DNA of 8,851 nucleotides from a bacterium (lineage in GTDB: Bacteria; Blakebacterota; Blakebacteria; Blakebacterales; Blakebacteraceae). Position 1 is the stretch's first letter; each line of letters begins with the position of its first letter. The stretch is from assembly GCA_025774615.1 (NCBI GenBank), contig JALGVQ010000122.1:1-8851 (forward strand), in the 5' to 3' direction. Below, piece after piece: positions 1-6,274 of this stretch. The notes under the pieces are model-generated. The model worked only from the letters and a program-made list of their open reading frames with translations. It was not told the DNA's origin and searched no databases. Both the position numbers and the translations under genes were made by a program.

Positions 1-580
1 TGGAGGGCTTGATGTCGCGGTGCAGCACTCCGCCCGCGAGGGCGGCTTCGAGGCCGGTGATGACGTCGAGGATCGCGTCGACTGCCTCAGCCACCGGGAG
101 CGGACCGCGTTTCTTGATCTTGTCCTTGAGGGTGCCGCTGCCTGCGATCTCCATCGTGATCACCGGGAGGCCATCGATCTCCTCACTGCCGAATATATAT
201 AGGCTGTTCGGATGGTTCACGCCCGCGGCGAGACGACCTTCACGGAGGAACCGCTTTCGCAGTTCGGGTGAATCGAGTTGTTGCGCCAGCATCTTCAAGG
301 CGACGCAACGCCCGGTGGAGATCTCTTCAGCTTCAAAGACCGTTCCCATGCCGCCGCGTCCGAGTAATCCGAGCAGCCGATAGCCACCGAATTCACAAGG
401 GAATTCCGCGGGCTCGTTACGAGAGAGTGATTCCCTCGACGTCATCGAGACCGTCTCGGCACTGCCGCCCGTCGCCTCCAGAGCGCCTGCCATGAGGCAG
501 GCGGGGCAAAGCTCTTCGGTCGATCTCGCGGGTACGACAGCTCCACAGCGCTGGCATGTATCTGTATCCGGGGTGTTCAT
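1..580 (-). CDS. Ser/Thr protein kinase with N-terminal zinc ribbon (partial; C-terminal part beyond left edge)
   Basis: A Hanks-type serine/threonine kinase, read from ATG at 580-578 for 193 codons to the window edge. A short zinc ribbon comes first: Cys9 and Cys12 (CQRC), then Cys25 and Cys28 (CPAC). A linker of about 35 residues follows. The kinase domain starts near residue 65, with the Gly-rich P-loop GRGGMG at 74-79, the ATP-binding Lys96 in VALKML, a likely alpha-C Glu114, and the catalytic-loop sequence HRDIKPS at 187-193, so Asp189 is the catalytic base. The visible part is therefore complete in its key residues and predicted active. The start is supported by GGAGA seven bases upstream (588-592). 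It lies 70 bp downstream of the ECF sigma gene on the same strand, and such pairs are often functionally linked, the kinase probably acting on the sigma circuit. That link, and what follows the kinase domain (often a membrane segment or repeats in this family), are inference. Confidence 0.93.
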   Translation of the reverse strand, partial: MNTPDTDTCQRCGAVVPARSTEELCPACLMAGALEATGGSAETVSMTSRESLSRNEPAEFPCEFGGYRLLGLLGRGGMGTVFEAEEISTGRCVALKMLAQQLDSPELRKRFLREGRLAAGVNHPNSLYIFGSEEIDGLPVITMEIAGSGTLKDKIKKRGPLPVAEAVDAILDVITGLEAALAGGVLHRDIKPS

Positions 581-650
581 GGGTCGATCTCCAGAGTAGG
601 TGTCATCTACTTATACCTGAAGGAAACCAATCGAAAGGTTACAGATAAAA

Positions 651-1385
651 TCACTGCCTCCGCAGAACCTCGACCAGATAACGCATCTCATCGTCGAGGT
701 CTGCTTCATTGCTGACCGTCTCCGCGATGACGGCCCGCAACAGTGTGCGGTATCGTTTTCGCAGCCGGTGAATGGCGACCTTGACTGCGTCCTCGGTCAT
801 TTCCAGTCGGGCGGCGATCTCCTCCCGGGGCGATCCATCCTCCCCAGTGAGACTGCCCTTGAGTGCCTCGAACTGTTCACTTTTACCGGCCTTCACCATT
901 TCGTCGCGCAGGGTCTGCAGGGCCCCGGCAATGGTCTCGAGTGCCCACTCACGATCGAACAGGTGTTCCGGGTTTTCCGACTGCTTCGATGCTTCGGCGT
1001 ATCGGACCTCCGGATCAAGTGCGTCCCATTCGACGAATTGCACCTGGCCGCCGCGCTTCACTGTTTGGGCCCGATGCCACTCATTAGCCAGGAAATGCTT
1101 CATCGCGCCCAGCAGGTAAGAGCGCAACCGGCCTCGCTCCCGATACGCCGAAGCAAACCCACCCGTCTCGATGATTCGCGTAAAGAAGGCCTGTGTGAGG
1201 TCTTGGGCGTTGGTTTCTGAATATCCGCGGCTTCGCACGAAGGCATAGAGAGGATACCAATACGTCCGGCACAGTTCCTCGAGTGCTTCACGAGCACGGG
1301 TCTGACTCGCTTCGTCGGACCTGGCCGCACTCACGAGGCTCCAGTGGGTGGTGGTAAACTGGCGAGGATCGGTAGAATCTATCAT
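651..1385 (-). CDS. ECF-type RNA polymerase sigma factor of the kinase-associated class
   Basis: A 244-aa sigma70-family factor that would direct RNA polymerase to a dedicated promoter set. The N-terminus (RQFTTTHWSLVSAAR) is the characteristic opening of ECF factors found beside Ser/Thr kinases. Region 2 lies at about 37-110, including CRTYWYPLYAFVRSRG and AQDLTQAFFTRI, with a core-binding and -10-recognition helix around RSYLLGAMKHFLANEWHR. Region 4 lies at about 145-218, with a helix-turn-helix at REEIAARLEMTEDAVKVAIHRLRKRYR. The C-terminal tail (DDEMRYLVEVL) is also typical. It is longer than ordinary ECF factors (about 180-200 aa) because of the linker and tail. The start has only a weak ribosome site (AGG 13 bases upstream, 1399-1401) and lies 17 bases after the U-tract of the preceding gene's terminator. 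No zinc anti-sigma gene is adjacent; the downstream kinase is the likely regulator. The promoter is not obvious: it may lie in the 3' end of the upstream small gene, or expression may depend on read-through. Confidence 0.93.
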   Translation of the reverse strand: MIDSTDPRQFTTTHWSLVSAARSDEASQTRAREALEELCRTYWYPLYAFVRSRGYSETNAQDLTQAFFTRIIETGGFASAYRERGRLRSYLLGAMKHFLANEWHRAQTVKRGGQVQFVEWDALDPEVRYAEASKQSENPEHLFDREWALETIAGALQTLRDEMVKAGKSEQFEALKGSLTGEDGSPREEIAARLEMTEDAVKVAIHRLRKRYRTLLRAVIAETVSNEADLDDEMRYLVEVLRRQ

Positions 1386-1402
1386 TTGTCTGGTCTAACC
1401 TG

Positions 1403-1432
1403 AAAAGAAAAAGGGCAGCCGTCAGGCTGCCC
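1403..1432 (-). terminator. Intrinsic terminator of the 85-aa gene
   Basis: Read on the minus strand, a perfect 8-bp stem (GGGCAGCC / GGCTGCCC, 1432-1425 and 1420-1413) closes a TGAC loop. It is followed at once by TTTTTCTTTT (1412-1403). This is a textbook Rho-independent terminator 36 bp past the stop codon at 1469. It sits 17 bp upstream of the sigma-factor start, so it also separates the small gene from the sigma-kinase pair, or attenuates read-through into it. Confidence 0.9.
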
Positions 1433-1468
1433 TCTCGCTACTCAGATACTCCGAATAACTCAATACAG

Positions 1469-1726
1469 TCACTTCTGGACTTTGATCAGCAGCTCATCAC
1501 CGTCCCGCTGGGTCTTGATCTCCATCTCGAGCAGACTGGCCGAGCGACGGACGCGATTCCGCAGCGTCGTCAGGTTCTCACCACGCCCCGGTTTCAGTAC
1601 GCCGACCCCGCCCTCTTTCTGAAGTGTTTCCAGATATGCCATATATTCACGTGTGACACCATGTACACGACTTTTTGCGAAGCGCTTATCAGCATCTCCA
1701 CCCTTAATGTGTTTGAACTCGGCCAT
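1469..1726 (-). CDS. Small hypothetical protein, 85 aa, possibly nucleic-acid binding
   Basis: I do not recognise the family. The product is basic and soluble, with no signal peptide or membrane segment. The N-terminal half is polar (KHIKGGDADKRFAKSR) and leads to a predicted helix (TREYMAYLETLQK). The C-terminal half reads ENLTTLRNRVRRSASLLEMEI followed by a short strand pair (KTQRDGDELLIKVQK). This Arg-rich helix plus beta-hairpin pattern resembles the C-terminal part of several small uncharacterised bacterial proteins that may bind DNA; that is only an impression. Evidence that it is a real gene: GGGAG nine bases before the ATG, a dedicated strong terminator after the stop, and an AT-rich upstream gap. 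It is transcribed toward the sigma-kinase pair. Alternative explanation: a conserved housekeeping small protein unrelated to the sigma locus. Confidence 0.75.
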   Translation of the reverse strand: MAEFKHIKGGDADKRFAKSRVHGVTREYMAYLETLQKEGGVGVLKPGRGENLTTLRNRVRRSASLLEMEIKTQRDGDELLIKVQK

Positions 1727-1865
1727 GAATGAATACTCCCTTGAGAATCATGTTATTTTTGGAAATGAAGCACGTAATTTAAGTGATCATTTATTAAGTG
1801 CAAGGTAATTGAATACATGTCTGACTGATAATGACACAGAAATAACGACTATTTATATGCGAATA
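1727..1865. other. AT-rich intergenic region, probable promoter of the 85-aa gene
   Basis: This 139-bp gap is conspicuously richer in A+T than its surroundings. On the minus strand it holds CACTTAA twice, 15 bp apart (copies at 1800-1794 and 1785-1779). A weak sigma70-like pair also fits there: TTGCAC, a 16-bp spacer, then TAAATT, matching consensus at 3/6 and 4/6 positions. The repeated heptamer overlaps that putative promoter and could be a regulator site. No terminator with a T-tract is visible after the lipoprotein gene that ends at 1866. Confidence 0.35.
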
Positions 1866-3071
1866 TCATGGAGATAAGTTGAATCGAAAAATGCAGGTTT
1901 GACCATCACCTGTGGCAGGTACCGCGTACCCATAGAGATACCCATCTGCCTCATCGGTGATCTGTATGAGCATGTGTGGCATCGGCAGTTCCACGGCATG
2001 CCGGCGCTGGAAAACACCATCCTCGGAGAACTGGTCGAACAGCAGAATGGTGCTCCGCGCGCTGATCTCCTCATCCAGCATGGAAGGATGCCACTCGTTC
2101 GTCTGAACGAGGACGCCGCCTCTGTCCAGAGCGATGACCTGAACGATTGCCAGTGGCTCCATGATCGTCACCTGGCGCTGCTGGCTGGAGACCCGCTGTC
2201 TCATCAGGCTGCGTCGCTGCTCAATAATCGGATCGGGTATGCGGCTCTCGATCGTGGGGCGGGTAATCACCCGGTGATTGCCATCGGTGAGGACCTGATG
2301 GATTACATAATCGCGACCTGCGGCAAAGAGCGTGTTCCGGGGGCTTATGCTGATGCTCATCGGGGCCGAAGCGCCCGGGGCAGCTGTAGCAAGGTGTTCG
2401 ATCAGCAGGCTGTCACTGCCAGCGATCTTCAACGGCGCGCCACCTGCTCCGAACCGCCTCACCTGGAGGAGATGTTCGCGGCCATCGTTCGGGTGTGAGG
2501 AGATGAGAACGTAGATATCTCCCCGAAGGCCGATGTCGAGATCCATCGGCAGGCCATGGTCGATCTGGAAGGAGGAGAGACGGGTCCCATCCGCAGAGAA
2601 GGTAAGGGCTCTCCGCAACGCCATGTCGACACACACGCCTTCACCTGTGCCGGAAAAAGCCACTGCGATGGGGGAGGTGAGGCCCAGACCGGGCAGGGAG
2701 AGGTCCATGGTTGCCAGCAGGTTTCCCGTGTCATCGAACCAGACCACTTCGGTCCGATGCATGTCCACGGCCGCCCAGCCGATACCCTCGATCGCGCGGA
2801 CGTCCCTGATCGCAGACCAGGCGGGATAGTCACCCGTGCCACCCTCCAGCATTATAAGGTCGACAGGCGGAGCAGGTACCGGCAGCGGATTGCCGTCAGC
2901 CGGTCGTGCCCGATTCTTCACATACTCGATACCATCGATCTCTTCCCGCCTCGGGTTGCTGTTATCATCGCAACCGGTGACGAGAAGGACGAGGGGCAGA
3001 AGGATCGCCGGAAGCAGGCGGATCGTTCTGCCGGATGGAGGGGCCTTGACTGGACCGCGTTCGCGGAGCAT
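1866..3071 (-). CDS. Lipoprotein with six-bladed beta-propeller (NHL-like) fold
   Basis: A 401-aa predicted envelope lipoprotein. The signal sequence contains the hydrophobic stretch LLPAILLPLVLLVTGC with a lipobox ending at Cys34, so the mature protein starts with Cys and is probably membrane anchored. A conserved-looking linker (DGIEYVKNRARP) leads to propeller-type repeats from about residue 85: short strands ending in phrases such as VVWFDDTGNLLATMDL, RALTFSADGTRLSSFQI and GDIYVLIS. This matches the six-bladed propeller lipoproteins common in Gemmatimonadota and Bacteroidota, whose ligands are mostly unknown; no catalytic residues can be named. The frame stays open upstream to an ATG at 3206, but I choose 3071. 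It has GGAG seven bases upstream (3079-3082), it places the signal peptide correctly, and it avoids overlap with the divergent gene at 3147. The protein may bind a sugar, peptide or partner protein outside the inner membrane. Confidence 0.85.
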   Translation of the reverse strand: MLRERGPVKAPPSGRTIRLLPAILLPLVLLVTGCDDNSNPRREEIDGIEYVKNRARPADGNPLPVPAPPVDLIMLEGGTGDYPAWSAIRDVRAIEGIGWAAVDMHRTEVVWFDDTGNLLATMDLSLPGLGLTSPIAVAFSGTGEGVCVDMALRRALTFSADGTRLSSFQIDHGLPMDLDIGLRGDIYVLISSHPNDGREHLLQVRRFGAGGAPLKIAGSDSLLIEHLATAAPGASAPMSISISPRNTLFAAGRDYVIHQVLTDGNHRVITRPTIESRIPDPIIEQRRSLMRQRVSSQQRQVTIMEPLAIVQVIALDRGGVLVQTNEWHPSMLDEEISARSTILLFDQFSEDGVFQRRHAVELPMPHMLIQITDEADGYLYGYAVPATGDGQTCIFRFNLSP

Positions 3072-3146
3072 CTGTATTCTCCAGAGTCGAATCATCCGAT
3101 CTCGGATCTGACCGGGAAAGAGTAACCGATTTACCAGGGGGAAGTC
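3072..3146. promoter_or_regulatory. Divergent intergenic region with a short palindrome
   Basis: The 75 bp separate the divergent starts of the lipoprotein and oxidoreductase genes, so both promoters must lie here or in the gene starts. Near the centre is an inverted repeat, ATCCGA-TC-TCGGAT (3094-3107). Its outer flanks TCA and TGA extend the symmetry with one extra base. It could be a dimeric regulator's operator. I see no good -35/-10 pair in either direction. Strong ribosome sites lie at both ends: GGAG for the minus gene, AGGGGG for the plus gene. Confidence 0.4.
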
Positions 3147-4163
3147 ATGCACGTGGTTCGCGTTCCAAAATTCGGCCCACCTGAAGTCCTTGAATATGTG
3201 GAGCAACCTGACCAGGAACCAGGACCGGGTGAGATCCGCGCGGTTGTCCGGGCTATCGGGATCAACTTCGCCGATATCACCGCCCGTATGGGTCTTTATC
3301 CCGATTCCGGTAAACCTCCATTCGTGACCGGATATGAATTCGCCGGTACTGTGGAACGCCTGGGGGAGGGAGTGGAGAATGTGAAGGAGGGCGACGAGAT
3401 CATCGGCATGAAGAATTTCGGTTGCTATGCCGACAGCGTTGTTACCTCAGCGGAGTTTGCTTTTCCTCTCCCCGATCGTCTTTCACCGGAGCAGGGCGCC
3501 GCGTTTCCGGTCACCTATATCACCGCCTGGCATGCGATGGTCTACCTGGGGAACCTCCATCCCGGTGAGTGGATACTGATCCAGAACGCCGGAGGTGGAG
3601 TCGGAACCGCTGCCATACAGATCGCCCGGCACCGTGGCGCCAGGATTGTGGGAACCGCCTCGGCCGCCAAACATGAGTTTATCCGGGGACTGGGTGTCGA
3701 CCATGTGATCGATTACCGTCAGGGAGACTGGGCTGAAAAGGTGATGGAGATCACCGACGGGAAGGGTGTCGAGATGATACTCAATCCGCTGGGGGGGCGT
3801 TCCCTGAAGACCGATTTCGATCTCCTGGCGCACACAGGTCGCCTGATCGCCTACGGTGTCTCAGCCGGAACGCGCGGCATGAGCAGGAATCTTCCGAGGG
3901 CGATCTGGAACATCTTCCGTTCGCCGAAGTTCAGTCCGATCCAGATGATGATGAAGAACCGGGGCGCGTTCGGGGTACACATCGGCCACCTCTGGCACCG
4001 TCAGGAGGTCCTCGCGGGAGAGATGGCCGCGATGAGGGACCTGCTCGTTGACGGCATCCTCGACCCGATCATCGACACTACTTTTCCCCTCCAGGAAGCG
4101 GCGAAGGCGCACCGTTACATCCAGGACCGGAAGAATCGGGGAAAAGTCATACTGACGGTCTGA
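3147..4163 (+). CDS. Zinc-independent NAD(P)-dependent oxidoreductase, quinone oxidoreductase / VAT-1-like
   Basis: A 338-aa cytosolic medium-chain dehydrogenase/reductase. The N-terminal catalytic fold shows GINFADITARMGLYPD (38-53) and PPFVTGYEFAGTVERLGEGV (57-76), typical of the quinone oxidoreductase group. The Rossmann domain has the cofactor loop AGGGVG (148-153) after WILIQ. NPLGG (213-217) and GRLIAYG (231-237) lie where this family places them. Only one cysteine (Cys93) is present and the zinc ligands of alcohol dehydrogenases are absent, so it should use NAD(P)H without metal. The later segment (SPKFSPIQMMMKNRGAFGVHIGHLW, 259-283) resembles the VAT-1 branch. Substrate is unknown; quinones or enones are likely. 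Length is normal. The start has AGGGGG five bases upstream. It stands alone, divergent from the lipoprotein gene and convergent, with 17 bp between stops, with the peptidase gene. Confidence 0.92.
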   Translation: MHVVRVPKFGPPEVLEYVEQPDQEPGPGEIRAVVRAIGINFADITARMGLYPDSGKPPFVTGYEFAGTVERLGEGVENVKEGDEIIGMKNFGCYADSVVTSAEFAFPLPDRLSPEQGAAFPVTYITAWHAMVYLGNLHPGEWILIQNAGGGVGTAAIQIARHRGARIVGTASAAKHEFIRGLGVDHVIDYRQGDWAEKVMEITDGKGVEMILNPLGGRSLKTDFDLLAHTGRLIAYGVSAGTRGMSRNLPRAIWNIFRSPKFSPIQMMMKNRGAFGVHIGHLWHRQEVLAGEMAAMRDLLVDGILDPIIDTTFPLQEAAKAHRYIQDRKNRGKVILTV

Positions 4164-4180
4164 AATTCTCCTGATCCGGC

Positions 4181-5761
4181 CTACGGCCTGTCTGCCATCT
4201 GGTAGAGGGTCAGGTAGACGACCAGCGTAGTACGGTAGAACGCCTCGTAGTCGATGTTCTCCGGCACATCAGCCGCCGTATGGGCCCGACCCGGCGCCCC
4301 TGAACTGTGGAAATAGACTGTCGGCACCCCGGCATTGACGAATGCGGAGTGGTCGCTTGCTCCCGCTACGGCCGGTGTCGGATCCCGCTCTTCGATGCCG
4401 AATCCCCCGTAGAGCCGGTCGGCATCGATCAGGTACTGCTGGAAGATGGGCGTGCTCGCCCCGCCATCCATGCTGAGCCGAGGGCCGGTCCCGACCATGT
4501 CGAGGTTTATCATTCCCACGGCCTTTGAGAGCGGGCGGGGGGGATTCGCGGCGAAATATTCCGAACCGAGCAGGAAGAGTTCCTCTCCAGCAAAGAGGAC
4601 GAAGCAGACAGACCTGCGCGGCTTGATCGCCGAGCGTGCCATCGCTTCGGCCATCGCCATGATCATGACACTGCCCGAAGCGTTATCCTGCGCACCGGGA
4701 TACACGATCCCTGCCTGCTGGCCCACGTGATCGAGATGCCCGCCGACGATGATGTATTCATCCGCCACTGAGGGATCACTCCCCTCGATCCAACCGACCA
4801 CATTCCATGTATCCGCCCTGGCCGTGTATTCAGCACCGGCCTCCATTGTGACCCGGGTTCTCAATTCGAGTGAGAGGGGCCTGCCGGTATCGGCGATCCT
4901 CCGGCGCAGTGCTACCGCGGTGTGCGGGAAACCGTAGAGAAGGTCGTCGGCGATCCGGTTCCGGATCGAAAGGATCGGCATGTCCTCCTGATGCTCACCC
5001 TCCTGGCCGTGATAGACACTGACGATCGGTGAGAGGGCGGCCTCTCCGGGATCGTCGATCAGAAGTATCCCTTTTACACCCCGTTCCGCCGCCAGAGTCG
5101 CCTTGTAGCGGGGCCGACTCTTCTCACCCCAATCGCCGGTACCCGGCGGTGTCCCCATGATCATCAGGGCCACCTTTCCCATGACATCCACTCCCGCGTA
5201 ATCATCCCAGCCTTTTTCGGCGTCGACCAGGCCGTATCCGATGAACACGACTCCGGCGTTCTCCACTCTGCCGCTGCCGGTGAATCCACGGGCGACATAG
5301 TCCCGGCCGAACCAATAGGGTGGGCCGCTCCAACCGTCGTATTCGACCTTCAGTTCCATGGGGCCGGTGATATTGTTCGCTTCCACCGTGAACGGCTGAA
5401 GGAAGGATCCTCCCGGGCCGCCCGGGACAAGGCCGGCTGCCCGGAAGTGCTCCGCTCCGAAACGGGCTGCCAGGCCGTAACCGTCCGTTCCCGTGAGCCG
5501 ACCTTCGAATTCCGGAGAAGAGAGTTCGTAGATGGCCTTCTTCATCTCTTCCCGATCGATGAATGGCAACGCAATCGCGCCGCGCAAGATCGAGATGCCC
5601 GGCTGCTGTTCCTTCTGTTCCGCCACCGGCGGTCGCTGCTGCTCCTGGGAGATAGCCGTTCCTGGAGCGATGCATCCCGCGCCGAGCAACAGAGTCAGAA
5701 GAGAGGGCAGTGACCAGGCGAGTGAACGGGTGAAGAACCGGAACGTACGGGAAGGTGTCAT
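4181..5761 (-). CDS. Exported M28-family zinc metallopeptidase with PA domain
   Basis: A 526-aa peptidase, probably an aminopeptidase acting in the periplasm or at the cell surface. The N-terminus has a basic start and a hydrophobic stretch ending LLTLLLGAGC (Cys30). This may be a lipobox, but the -3 position is Gly, so simple Sec export is also possible. A PA-like insert spans about 150-300 (FIGYGLVDAEKGWDDYAG, AAERGVKGILLIDD). The M28 catalytic domain follows. Zinc ligands and active site are all visible: His342 and Asp345 in GGHLDHVG, Asp359 in GAQDNASG, Glu393 (general base) and Glu394 in AGEE, Asp421 in NLDMVG and His494 in RAHTAAD. His342, Asp359, Glu394, Asp421 and His494 fit the five metal ligands. 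All are intact, so the enzyme should be active. The start is supported by AAGGAG (5772-5777), ten bases upstream. It is a single-gene unit. Its substrate cannot be told from the sequence. Confidence 0.94.
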   Translation of the reverse strand: MTPSRTFRFFTRSLAWSLPSLLTLLLGAGCIAPGTAISQEQQRPPVAEQKEQQPGISILRGAIALPFIDREEMKKAIYELSSPEFEGRLTGTDGYGLAARFGAEHFRAAGLVPGGPGGSFLQPFTVEANNITGPMELKVEYDGWSGPPYWFGRDYVARGFTGSGRVENAGVVFIGYGLVDAEKGWDDYAGVDVMGKVALMIMGTPPGTGDWGEKSRPRYKATLAAERGVKGILLIDDPGEAALSPIVSVYHGQEGEHQEDMPILSIRNRIADDLLYGFPHTAVALRRRIADTGRPLSLELRTRVTMEAGAEYTARADTWNVVGWIEGSDPSVADEYIIVGGHLDHVGQQAGIVYPGAQDNASGSVMIMAMAEAMARSAIKPRRSVCFVLFAGEELFLLGSEYFAANPPRPLSKAVGMINLDMVGTGPRLSMDGGASTPIFQQYLIDADRLYGGFGIEERDPTPAVAGASDHSAFVNAGVPTVYFHSSGAPGRAHTAADVPENIDYEAFYRTTLVVYLTLYQMADRP

Positions 5762-5940
5762 TGTCGTGACTCTCCTTCGATGGAAGCGTTGATCGGAGAA
5801 CGATTACTGAACTCTGTCAGCACTCTATGGGAGAGGTCCTGATATGGCCAGATGAAACTATTCCGGTAAAAACTAGTAGTGGCTCCGATTATCCTTTTCT
5901 CCCACATGTGAATTTTGTATCAATATATGCAATTCGATCT
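5762..5940. other. Non-coding gap between the peptidase gene and the putative leader
   Basis: This stretch should contain the minus-strand peptidase promoter and, if the leader model holds, the plus-strand cysteine synthase promoter. I find no convincing -35/-10 pair for either. Visible structure: TGGGAGA (5828-5834) can pair with TCTCCCA (5898-5904) across 63 bases. AAACTA occurs twice (5855-5860 and again near 5870). There is an imperfect AT-rich palindrome around 5911-5935 (GAATT...AATTC). The open frames here have no recognisable protein content. Confidence 0.4.
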
Positions 5941-6124
5941 TTGACGTCGGGATGACGGTAAGACCAGGGTCGGCAAGGCAGAGCCGAATGCAAAACGGGT
6001 GGGCACTCTCTGGTCCCCGGATTCCTGATACCTGGATGGTCGGCCGTACTTCTTTGCGCTCGCATCGGAAACCATTCGGGTTGCTGCCCTCGTCACCCCC
6101 GTGGTGATGGGGGCGGCTTTTTTT
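5941..6124 (+). ncRNA. Candidate structured leader RNA or small RNA upstream of cysteine synthase
   Basis: The case rests on a strong plus-strand terminator (6083-6124) with no plus-strand gene directly before it and the cysteine synthase gene about 150 bp after it. Before the terminator the sequence folds readily. An 8-bp helix (5962-5969 with 6008-6015, core GACCAG/CTGGTC) encloses a hairpin TCGGC/GCCGA (5970-5974/5983-5987, 8-base loop) and a weaker TGC/GCA pairing. A bulged hairpin follows at 6017-6043. The segment GGGATGACGG (5949-5958) can pair at 9 of 10 positions with TCGTCACCCC (6090-6099), which is part of the terminator's 5' arm, so an anti-terminator is possible. I checked by eye for SAM-I, T-box, cobalamin, TPP, FMN, glycine and lysine signatures and none fits. 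It could be a riboswitch-like attenuator of unknown class or an independent sRNA. The 5' boundary is a guess. Confidence 0.35.
6083..6124 (+). terminator. Strong intrinsic terminator upstream of the cysteine synthase gene
   Basis: The 15-base arm GCTGCCCTCGTCACC (6083-6097) pairs throughout with GGTGATGGGGGCGGC (6103-6117), allowing three G-U pairs, around the loop CCCGT. Seven T residues follow directly (6118-6124). The T-tract makes it plus-strand only. The nearest upstream plus-strand gene ends at 4163 and a minus-strand gene lies between, so it most likely ends a leader or small RNA. Confidence 0.85.
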
Positions 6125-6243
6125 ATGCCCTGTCACGGGTAAGCAGTATATCAACATTGTTCTGAGTCGCGCGTGCGGGAACAAAGCCGGATCCCCCAGG
6201 TAGGCACACACATATCCTTATGCGATACACCGTCACAGACGAT

Positions 6244-6267
6244 GGAAAGTGGGAAAGCGGGAAAGGG
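6244..6267 (+). repeat. Three tandem purine-rich octamers at the cysteine synthase start
   Basis: GGAAAGTG, GGAAAGCG and GGAAAGGG are head-to-tail, followed by the related TGGCAAGG that runs into the GTG at 6275. The last copy supplies the best ribosome-binding sequence (AAGG about eight bases before GTG). If translation instead starts at ATG 6242 the repeat encodes a Gly/Lys-rich N-terminal tail. Confidence 0.7.
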
Positions 6268-6274
6268 TGGCAAG

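Noticed and set aside
2556-3125. 189-aa plus-strand open frame opposite the lipoprotein gene
   Set aside because: The opposite strand has the lipobox and propeller repeats; this frame has no domain features.
3072-3206. Upstream extension of the lipoprotein frame to ATG 3206
   Set aside because: It would overlap the divergent oxidoreductase start, put 45 residues before the signal peptide, and has no ribosome site, whereas 3071 has a strong one.
4164-4190. GGCC-TAC-GGCC hairpin between the convergent oxidoreductase and peptidase genes as a terminator
   Set aside because: The stem is only about four base pairs and no T-tract follows on either strand.
5826-5904. SAM-I riboswitch-like wording (GAGAGG, then TGGCCAGATGAAAC and CCGG) upstream of a cysteine synthase
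   Set aside because: Spacing and the required helices (P2, P4 and the conserved 3' part) do not fit, and the TGGGAGA/TCTCCCA pairing alone is not the SAM-I fold.
5996-6015. GGGTGG as a possible T-box motif
   Set aside because: The rest of the conserved T-box sequence (NACCGCG) does not follow, and no matching specifier-loop architecture was seen.
5988-6107. 39-codon open frame on the plus strand ending inside the terminator (start MQNGWALSG), as an attenuator leader peptide
   Set aside because: No run of cysteine codons, no good ribosome site, and a composition like that of non-coding sequence; translation-coupled attenuation is not supported.
5873-6211. 112-aa minus-strand open frame across the intergenic region
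   Set aside because: No recognisable domain, no ribosome site, and it runs antisense through the perfect terminator hairpin.
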